This document shows positions 57,916-64,000 of a stretch of DNA of 64,000 nucleotides, in pieces. The DNA is taken from assembly GCF_000380565.1 (NCBI RefSeq), contig NZ_AQYJ01000028.1, forward strand, positions 496,001-560,000, given 5' to 3'. The notes below the pieces were generated by a model that ran no database searches, was not told the DNA's origin, and worked only from the letters and a program-made list of their open reading frames with translations. A program made the translations under genes and the position numbers. The first letter of the stretch is position 1, and each line of letters opens with the position of its first letter. This DNA is from Microbulbifer variabilis ATCC 700307 (GTDB taxonomy: Bacteria > Pseudomonadota > Gammaproteobacteria > Pseudomonadales > Cellvibrionaceae).

Positions 57916-58806
57916 ATGAATGGTATAAGTCGGTTAGACCTGAAACAGCTACGTATATTGGAAGCGCTACTGCAAGAGAGAAACCTATCGCGGGTAGCGG
58001 AAAAGGTAGGGTTAACTCAGCAAGCAATCAGTGAACAGCTGCGTAAGTTGAGGGAGGTATTTGATGACCGTCTGTTCATTAGGCAAGGTAACGGCATGGT
58101 GCCCACTCCTATTGCCGAACAACTGGGCGGCAGGATCAGCAGCATTTTAAAGGATGTAGAGTCACTGCTGACCCCAATAGCTTTTGACCCGGCAACCTAT
58201 AAGGGGGTTTTTAGCATTAGCGCCACAGACTATGCGATTCAATCGGTACTACCCCAACTACTAGAGGTTGTCCGTAAATCTGCTCCAGAGCTTAAAGTTA
58301 TTGTTAGGGATTTTGAAACAGATAACCTAAATCAATTAATGGTTGCCGGCGAGATCGATCTAGCGCTCACTTTCCCTGATTTCATCCCGGATGACCTGCC
58401 TTACAAACTGTTATTTGAAGAGCAACATGTTTGTATTGCAGGAAAAAAATCTCCTCTAAAGGGCAGGTCATTGACTTTGGCTGACGTAGCCGAGCTTCCA
58501 CAATTGATTATTTCGCCTTCTCGCCCGAACTTGAGAGGGTCTCACGATGAATGGTTTGCTATGCAAGGACTAAAGCGCAATATCGTAATGTCAGTACCTT
58601 GCTTTTCAGCCGCACCAGATATTATTGCTGCCACTGACACAATTGCTTTTTACCCCTCAAGATTATTGCCCAATAAGAAAGTGATTCCTCTCAATTTGGA
58701 TACACAAACCCCAAAATTTGAAGTCATTGCAGCATGGCACAGCCGATCTAATCACAGCCAGCTCCATATGTGGGTAGTTGATCAGCTTATGAGATTATTT
58801 AGGTAG
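57916..58806 (+). CDS. LysR-family transcriptional regulator
   Basis: A 296-residue LysR regulator: the helix-turn-helix is LSRVAEKVGLTQQAISEQLRKL, followed by the effector domain (FSISATDYAIQSVLPQLLEVV). It is divergent from the ALDH-nemA operon with 142 bases between the start codons, the usual layout for control of the neighbouring genes. ATG 57916 fits the family N-terminus. No clear operator was read. Confidence 0.92.
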   Translation: MNGISRLDLKQLRILEALLQERNLSRVAEKVGLTQQAISEQLRKLREVFDDRLFIRQGNGMVPTPIAEQLGGRISSILKDVESLLTPIAFDPATYKGVFSISATDYAIQSVLPQLLEVVRKSAPELKVIVRDFETDNLNQLMVAGEIDLALTFPDFIPDDLPYKLLFEEQHVCIAGKKSPLKGRSLTLADVAELPQLIISPSRPNLRGSHDEWFAMQGLKRNIVMSVPCFSAAPDIIAATDTIAFYPSRLLPNKKVIPLNLDTQTPKFEVIAAWHSRSNHSQLHMWVVDQLMRLFR

Positions 58807-58869
58807 CTATGTAGTTCTTTAATTGAGCTTTAGCAATATTAAAGTTCGTATCATATCGTGATGGAATAG

Positions 58870-58903
58870 TAAGATGGTTTTTAGGAAACCATCTTATTTT
58901 TTT
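58870..58903. terminator. Bidirectional intrinsic terminator
   Basis: TAAGATGGTTT at 58870-58880 pairs with 58886-58896 across a 5-base loop and is followed by seven T residues. It ends the LysR transcript and may also serve the convergent CadC-like gene. Confidence 0.9.
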
Positions 58904-58932
58904 AGAAATAAAAAGAGTGTATTGTCGTAATG

Positions 58933-61134
58933 CTATTGCCGTAAGAAAAGCTCAGCCACCTCCTTTTTAGCGGCAACAACATAGGTAATCATCAGGTTCT
59001 CTTGATTAATATCGGTCAAGTAATCGATATCCCTATGCATTTCCCTCAAAATGGAAAAGTTATCGGTGTCGAGATTGTATGACCACAGCTGGTCGTCTCG
59101 ATTGATTGAGTAAATCACATTATCTTTGATAACAAATCTCTTTTCGCTACCTTGATCAGTTAGCTTCTCGATAAGCTGGTCTTCCGCGGCGCCAGGTTGC
59201 CAGAAGCGATTCATATGGTCCATATAGATCAACCGGCCATCTTTAGCTCTTTGGGCCCAGCTAACTGGTTTTTCATTGATAAACCTGGGCTCAAGGCTAT
59301 CCAAGTTGACTTCTGCAAATTTTGTAACCCCTTTAATCGTCAAGGATAATAACGCTGAATTATCGATACTGTCCCACTGGAAGAGCTGATCAACAGGCGC
59401 ATTCAGGGGCAAGCCCTCTACACGGCCATCCAAGAAAATTTTATTGAGCTTGTTATTGGCATTTACCAGAATACTTTCTCCATCGGCAGACCAATGGATA
59501 CCGTCGATATTGGTATCGATTGGAAACTGAGATACCTGCCGTAAATCACTACCATCAGTCACCCACACCTGGTCTTCACCAGAGCGCCTGGAGGTAAACG
59601 CAATCAAGTTGCCATTGGGTTGGAAAATACCGTCATCCTCCCCGGAAATCGACCGTGTGGCGCTTGGGTAAATTGTGCTGACATCTTCTTCTGAAGGTGT
59701 GGTGCTAGCTCCAGGCAGGTTTAGCGGTATCAAGGCAATATCACTATCGTATTGCCCTTTAATAACCAGTGCTCTATGTCCACCTGGATGAAAGTCTGGA
59801 GAGCTGGCAGACTGGTCCAGAGGTAACTGAATTCTACTGACCTTGCCATCATAGGTGAGAGAGAAGAGTCTTCGCCCTGTACTAAAGATTAGCTCATCCT
59901 CTCTCGGTGAAAAGTTAGGGGAAATGGCTCTGTGTTCAGATATCTCATCTGGATAGTCAATCGGATGGCTGGTTAAAAGCGCCCCCTTAGAATCCAGCAT
60001 ATCGATATAAAGCCGGCCATCTTGATGATAGCTGGTGACGGCTATTAAATCGTCATCGATTGAATAATCAAAGTGGGCTAGGTTTCCCTCTTCCAGGTCA
60101 TAAAGTACCTGACTGCTGTTATCACTCACGGAATATTTGATTAACCGCCAACGATCAGACTCTTTATGCAAAATAGCGAGATCATTGTTATTTAACCATG
60201 CCGGATTCTTAATGGCCGAGTTTTTACAGCGCATTAATACACTTGGCTGTTGCGGACTTACTAATGCCTCTTGGAAGTCCAGGCTTACCAGGTTGTAACA
60301 GGTATTCTGGGTTAGCGGTATGGTACAGTCTTCTTCTGAAATAAATACCAGTTTTTTGCCATCCGGAGATAATGTATGGCGGCCATAAGTACCCCATTCG
60401 GGAGTTAATTCCGTTTCCTGCTGAGTATGTATATTCCTGGCCCAGATTTTATTAACACAGAGCTTATCCAAATAACGATTAAATATAATATATTCACCAT
60501 CAGGTGAATATGAGGGGCCAAACTCTTTGTGATCCGTAGCCGTTACTGCCTGTAATCGATCAAATATAAGCTGAGCGTTTTGCTTGGGTGAAGAGTAATT
60601 AAATCCAACAAATATCAATAATAGCATCCCGATTAGCGCAAATATTGGGAATCTATTTGGTTTAACTGACTGGGTTTGATAATCCGGATTACTTGGTTGT
60701 ATATCTATTACAGGCTCAGGGGGTGCAGGGGGTGCAGGGGGTGCAGGGGGTGCAGGGGGAGCAGGAGAGAGGGCGTTTTCTTCCGATACTGTCTTATCCT
60801 GTGGAATAGAATCACCATCTTGCCAAACAATATCACATTCCAGGCTATAACCTTGTTTGGCATGGGTTCTAATATAAGACTGCTGCTTTCGATCCTCGCC
60901 CAAGGCTTTTCTAAGTTGCGCAATACTTCTTTGCAGCGTATTTGGTGTGACTATTGTATCGGGCCAAACTTCAGACAGTAGCTCATCCTGGCTCACTACC
61001 TTTCGCTGATGCTTTGCCAAGTGGGTTAAGACAGCAAGGGCTTTTGGGGGGATAGTTTGTGATTGCTCATGTCGGGTGATCTGGTTTCTGGATAAATCAA
61101 TAAAGAAGTCACCCACCCAATATTGTGAAGCCAT
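58933..61134 (-). CDS. CadC-like membrane-bound regulator with beta-propeller sensor
   Basis: A 733-residue one-component membrane regulator. Residues about 1-105 form an OmpR/CadC-type winged helix (PPKALAVLTHLAKHQRKVVS, TLQRSIAQLRKALGEDRKQQSYIRT). A proline linker (about 122-142, repeats of APP) precedes one transmembrane helix (FPIFALIGMLLLIFVGFNY), and the rest is a TolB/PD40-like beta-propeller on the periplasmic side (SYSPDGEYIIF, LSPDGKKLVF, WSADGESILV). It is divergent from two exported hydrolase genes and probably regulates them. The linker is encoded by a tandem 9-bp repeat. Confidence 0.9.
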   Translation of the reverse strand: MASQYWVGDFFIDLSRNQITRHEQSQTIPPKALAVLTHLAKHQRKVVSQDELLSEVWPDTIVTPNTLQRSIAQLRKALGEDRKQQSYIRTHAKQGYSLECDIVWQDGDSIPQDKTVSEENALSPAPPAPPAPPAPPAPPEPVIDIQPSNPDYQTQSVKPNRFPIFALIGMLLLIFVGFNYSSPKQNAQLIFDRLQAVTATDHKEFGPSYSPDGEYIIFNRYLDKLCVNKIWARNIHTQQETELTPEWGTYGRHTLSPDGKKLVFISEEDCTIPLTQNTCYNLVSLDFQEALVSPQQPSVLMRCKNSAIKNPAWLNNNDLAILHKESDRWRLIKYSVSDNSSQVLYDLEEGNLAHFDYSIDDDLIAVTSYHQDGRLYIDMLDSKGALLTSHPIDYPDEISEHRAISPNFSPREDELIFSTGRRLFSLTYDGKVSRIQLPLDQSASSPDFHPGGHRALVIKGQYDSDIALIPLNLPGASTTPSEEDVSTIYPSATRSISGEDDGIFQPNGNLIAFTSRRSGEDQVWVTDGSDLRQVSQFPIDTNIDGIHWSADGESILVNANNKLNKIFLDGRVEGLPLNAPVDQLFQWDSIDNSALLSLTIKGVTKFAEVNLDSLEPRFINEKPVSWAQRAKDGRLIYMDHMNRFWQPGAAEDQLIEKLTDQGSEKRFVIKDNVIYSINRDDQLWSYNLDTDNFSILREMHRDIDYLTDINQENLMITYVVAAKKEVAELFLRQ
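60718..60765. repeat. Tandem 9-bp repeat encoding the Ala-Pro-Pro linker
   Basis: About five copies of GGGGGTGCA (plus strand) in a row encode the proline-rich linker of the CadC-like protein. The copy number keeps the reading frame, so it could vary between strains without breaking the gene. Confidence 0.8.
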
Positions 61135-61354
61135 TGATGTATCTACCTGAGCAAAATTTGAGCTGAATTTTTGCTATCGATACTAGCATAAACCCTGATC
61201 ACATCTAAATCGCGCCTTGTAACCTATTGATAAATAAGCACTTTATGCCAGCAGTAGAAAGTCATCGAAAAATCAGGAGCACTTCAGGTGTTTCACTGGC
61301 TCCTTGTTTAGATTGAGCGCTTCTCCGATCACATGTAACGGTATAAATACTGAT

Positions 61355-62200
61355 ATGAAAAAGCGTTTACTAGTCGCCTTTCTCCTGTTGCTACCTATCG
61401 CTGCCCTTGAAGCAGGTGAGCATAAGGCCCTGGAGTTATCCACAATCCAAATAATACCCATTCAGGACTCCAGCAATAATAGAGAATACGAGCTGTTTAT
61501 TAAGCTGCCTGAAAAATACGAGGAGAGTGATACTAATAAGCATCCGGTTATTTACTATACAGACGCTTTATGGGCAGTTGAAATACTATCGGCTACTACT
61601 GAATACGCACTGGAAGATGCCATTTTGGTGGGTATTGGCTGGCAGAAAGATATGCCAGCTGATGAAAATGAATGGTCAAGTCGATATCGGGACTTTAAGC
61701 CAGCACTACCCTCAGATAATAAAGATAAAAAAACCTATAAAGGAGAGGCCCATCAGCATCTCGCCTTTATAAGAAATGACGTTATTAAGTATATCGAAAG
61801 CAATTACCGCGCGAATCCAGATAACCGTACTTATTTCGGTTACTCATTCGGGGGGCTCTTTGGGGTTTATGCCTTAATAAGCCAACCGGATACTTTTCAA
61901 AACTACATTATCGGTAGCCCATCAAGATTGATAGGCACTTATATGGATTCTCGGCTTGAATCAGAGCCTAACAAACCATTGATGGAACTACCCAAGCAAA
62001 CAAACGTATTTATTGCTTACGGAGAATTAGAGAAGGAACTGGGCGCTACGGTAGAAAGGTTCGTTAGTGAGTTAAAGGACCAAGAATTGGCTAACTTAAC
62101 TCTGGAGCCGGCAGTTATCGAATCGGCGAATCACACTACAGCATTCCCAAAGACATCAGTTCGCAGTATTTATTGGCTTGCCGATAAGCTGAAACACTAG
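61355..62200 (+). CDS. Exported alpha/beta hydrolase (esterase D-like)
   Basis: A 281-residue periplasmic or secreted serine hydrolase of the esterase/IroE-like family. The signal peptide is MKKRLLVAFLLLLPIAALEAG. The nucleophile Ser is in YFGYSFGGLFG (about residue 165) and the late His in ESANHTTAFP. The substrate is unknown; related proteins split siderophore or other esters. ATG 61355 gives the signal peptide, so the longer frame from 61304 is rejected. It is first of two hydrolase genes divergent from the CadC-like regulator. Confidence 0.85.
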   Translation: MKKRLLVAFLLLLPIAALEAGEHKALELSTIQIIPIQDSSNNREYELFIKLPEKYEESDTNKHPVIYYTDALWAVEILSATTEYALEDAILVGIGWQKDMPADENEWSSRYRDFKPALPSDNKDKKTYKGEAHQHLAFIRNDVIKYIESNYRANPDNRTYFGYSFGGLFGVYALISQPDTFQNYIIGSPSRLIGTYMDSRLESEPNKPLMELPKQTNVFIAYGELEKELGATVERFVSELKDQELANLTLEPAVIESANHTTAFPKTSVRSIYWLADKLKH

Positions 62201-62250
62201 TCAATAGTATATCGAGTCTTATTAATTAAAAATTAAATTTGGGATCTAAG

Positions 62251-63453
62251 ATGATTATGAAAAAGCTAATCGCAATCGGCTTAATGTATGGCATAAGCGT
62301 CACTGCGGGCGCAGGAGATTTGCATGCTCCAGAAATAAATATGGCCGACTATGGTAGTGACCTCACAGGCCTGGAGAGATCAATACCAAAGCTTAAAAAA
62401 GCATTTATTGATACAGCTCCAGCGGATAGAAAAGACGGTATTCCTGTTGGTGAGATAGATGTAATCAAGGAGAGTTTGCAACAGCTGGCACTAGAAATAG
62501 CTGATAACCAACATACACCTTACGATAGCCTACTAATTGCTCAAAACAACAAACTGGTTTTTGAATCCTACTATTCCCTTGGTCGTGTCAATTTTCCTCA
62601 CCCACAAGCGTCTGCCACCAAGGCCTATACAGCCCTGGCAATTGGGAGGGCGATACAGTTAGGGTATTTGACCATGGAAGACCTAGACAAGCCTGTCACT
62701 TCCTTCCTGAAAGGATTGGATAGGAAGCAGCTTGCTAAAGGCGCAGACCTTGTCACACTAAATCATGCCATGAGCATGCAGTCAGGAATCCGTATTGCAG
62801 AGGAAAAACTCGATGCCTTACTAGAAAAACCTGAGCAGTTAACCGGGAAAAAGCTAGCCCAAATCTATCTAAGTTACAGTAAGCCGATCACTTCTGATTC
62901 GCAAACTTACTTATATCAAGGCTCAGACCCAATGATTGCAATGCTGGTTCTGGATGCTGTAGTTCCCGGCTCCGCGAGTGACTTTATTAAAGAAGAGCTA
63001 CTGGAGAAGATGGGGATCGATATCTATCACTGGAAGGAAGCCGTAAGCGGCGTGCCCCAGGCAGGATCAAGAGCCATGATGACATCGCGCAGTATGGTTA
63101 AGTGGGGCACTTTGGTACTTAATAAGGGAAAATGGAACGGCCACCAGTTAATACCGGAGGCGTATATTACCAAGGCTACTGGTAAAGTGGCTGTTCCCAC
63201 AGATGATGAGTTTGACTATACCAACTTTTCATACGGCTACTTCTTCTGGCGAACGCCCCTGAAGGTTGGCAACAAGAAATATGTCGCAAAGTTTGGTTGG
63301 GGCGGTGGCGGCCAGTATGTGATCTCTATTGAAGATCTTGATTTGGTGATTGCGATCACCGGCCATAGAGATGATGACAAAACCCTGGGCTTGATAGAAC
63401 AACGTATTTTGCCGGCTTTTGTATCTTCTGCATTAAGTGGTACAGCTGGCTAA
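62251..63453 (+). CDS. Exported beta-lactamase-family serine hydrolase
   Basis: A 400-residue serine hydrolase of the class C beta-lactamase/esterase fold. An N-terminal signal peptide (MIMKKLIAIGLMYGISVTAGAG) is followed by the SxxK motif in QASATKAYTAL, the tyrosine region YQGSDPMIAML and WGGGGQYVISIE, the usual HTG/KTG-like strand. It is more likely an esterase or peptidase than an antibiotic-inactivating enzyme. It lies 50 bases after the alpha/beta hydrolase and probably shares its transcript. ATG 62257 is an alternative start. Confidence 0.85.
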   Translation: MIMKKLIAIGLMYGISVTAGAGDLHAPEINMADYGSDLTGLERSIPKLKKAFIDTAPADRKDGIPVGEIDVIKESLQQLALEIADNQHTPYDSLLIAQNNKLVFESYYSLGRVNFPHPQASATKAYTALAIGRAIQLGYLTMEDLDKPVTSFLKGLDRKQLAKGADLVTLNHAMSMQSGIRIAEEKLDALLEKPEQLTGKKLAQIYLSYSKPITSDSQTYLYQGSDPMIAMLVLDAVVPGSASDFIKEELLEKMGIDIYHWKEAVSGVPQAGSRAMMTSRSMVKWGTLVLNKGKWNGHQLIPEAYITKATGKVAVPTDDEFDYTNFSYGYFFWRTPLKVGNKKYVAKFGWGGGGQYVISIEDLDLVIAITGHRDDDKTLGLIEQRILPAFVSSALSGTAG

Positions 63454-63499
63454 ATTGTTACATTTATTGACCTTGCCTAAGCAGTGTTAAAGTTTTCTG

Positions 63500-63544
63500 T
63501 CCAGCATTTAGGACCTTTGGAATAGGGAAGCCCTAAATGCTGGA
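63500..63544. repeat. 13-bp perfect inverted repeat between hydrolase and csrA genes
   Basis: TCCAGCATTTAGG at 63500-63512 is exactly complementary to 63532-63544, with 19 bases between. No T-run follows, so it may be a terminator stem without U-tract or a regulatory structure between the convergent genes. Confidence 0.5.
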
Positions 63545-63645
63545 TAGATTGTTCGATTACACAAGGGTTGCGGTAGTTAGCGTTTTTGAAGTAGTAGGGC
63601 CAAAGCAAGATTGTTAGGGCTCACCCTACTGGGAGAATCTGCTTT

Positions 63646-63831
63646 TTATCTCCCATTATTCCGCTCCTGCTGTTTTTTGATTCTTCTATAAATTTCTTCG
63701 CGGTGAACCGCCAAGGTCTTGGGAGCGATTATGCCTACCCGCACCTGATTACCTTTAACTTCTAATATTGTGATTGAGACGTTTTCCCCAATCCTGAGGT
63801 TCTCGCCTGTACGGCGGTTTAAAATCAACAT
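63646..63831 (-). CDS. csrA: Carbon storage regulator CsrA
   Basis: A 61-residue RNA-binding dimer that binds GGA motifs in mRNA leaders and controls translation of carbon-metabolism, motility and biofilm genes. The full family sequence is seen: [19 protein letters not shown], then [10 protein letters not shown] and the RNA-contacting [13 protein letters not shown] eight bases before ATG 63831 gives the start, and the GGA there may allow self-control. The complete gene is present. Confidence 0.97.
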   Translation of the reverse strand: MLILNRRTGENLRIGENVSITILEVKGNQVRVGIIAPKTLAVHREEIYRRIKKQQERNNGR

Positions 63832-63869
63832 ATTGGTTTCCTAATGAGACGCAAAGCATTGGCAAACCT

Positions 63870-63909
63870 CCCGCAACGGGAAGGCCAGGAAAGTAATATC
63901 GGTTGCGGG
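63870..63909 (-). promoter_or_regulatory. Hairpin in the csrA upstream region
   Basis: CCCGCAAC at 63870-63877 pairs with GTTGCGGG at 63902-63909 about 40 bases upstream of csrA. In the csrA leader sense it contains several GGA-type sequences nearby, so a role in CsrA autoregulation is possible. Confidence 0.35.
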
Positions 63910-64000
63910 CATTAGGAGGGGCGCGAGAACGGTAGGCGTAAAAGAAAAAAAGGCGGGCGCTAGACTCCCAGTGCTTGGGGAATCTCCTCAGGTTACTGAA

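Noticed and set aside
60718-60765. Tandem repeats as a possible CRISPR or mobile element end
   Set aside because: They are 9-bp in-frame repeats coding for Ala-Pro-Pro within a conserved regulator.

Overview
The window reads as a chromosomal segment of a marine or estuarine gammaproteobacterium. The gene set fits the Cellvibrionales/Microbulbifer-like group: Mrp antiporter operon, SbtA-type bicarbonate permease, exported KatG, OmpW porins, DUF1853, DUF2339, many surface or periplasmic hydrolases. That placement is inferred from gene content only. I saw no rRNA, tRNA, CRISPR array, intact insertion sequence or prophage. Most of the DNA is ordinary, densely packed core and accessory genes.

Layout. 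1-1500: end of an Hsp20 chaperone, a CBS-pair protein and a PhnA-domain zinc-ribbon protein. 1700-4900: AraC regulator followed by the glutathione-dependent formaldehyde pair frmA-fghA. 5000-8700: a small lipoprotein, an old-yellow-enzyme reductase overlapping its NemR-like TetR regulator, and an 0.8 kb gene-poor gap. 8.7-20.2 kb: exported DPP4-type peptidase, exported catalase-peroxidase, lipoprotein alkylsulfatase, then on the minus strand a three-gene unit of a membrane cytochrome b fused to an ethylbenzene-dehydrogenase-like haem domain, a DUF1566 protein and a secreted phosphoesterase. 20.2-28 kb: GST, YdcH-like protein, TetR, a short-Q-loop bd oxidase (cydAB), GbsR-type regulator, DUF1853 protein and a bile-acid-symporter-family transporter. 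28-34 kb: Crp/Fnr regulator divergent from a class II aldolase, a glycosyltransferase, an autotransporter with RTX-like repeats and OmpW. 34-38 kb: LysR divergent from a tight operon of a small membrane protein, sbtA, purE and purK. 38-44 kb: complete mrpABCDEFG. 44-47.5 kb: pirin, LysR, glutathionyl-hydroquinone reductase and DoxX, resembling the E. coli yhaK/yhaJ/yqjG/yqjF set. 47.8-52 kb: second OmpW and a giant DUF2339 membrane protein. 52-54 kb: a frameshifted gene, a TMEM175-like membrane protein and a decayed-looking gap. 53.8-58.8 kb: thioredoxin-CcdA pair, then nemA and an aldehyde dehydrogenase divergent from LysR. 58.9-63.8 kb: CadC-like membrane regulator with a propeller domain divergent from two exported serine hydrolases, then csrA.

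How the parts work together. A recurrent theme is handling of reactive electrophiles and oxidants: formaldehyde (frmA-fghA), activated alkenes (two old yellow enzymes), aldehydes (ALDH), quinones (pirin/GHR/DoxX), peroxide (KatG) and respiratory stress (bd oxidase). The most suggestive unit is sbtA-purE-purK, where a bicarbonate importer is co-transcribed with the bicarbonate-consuming step of purine synthesis, next to a CbbR-like LysR regulator and a clear inverted/direct repeat array. Other points worth a look are the haem-domain/phosphoesterase operon, a 177-bp convergent gene overlap, an RTX-repeat autotransporter, two NemR-type operator copies, a perfect 18-bp palindrome before the GbsR gene, and a gene broken (or slipping) at a run of six adenines.
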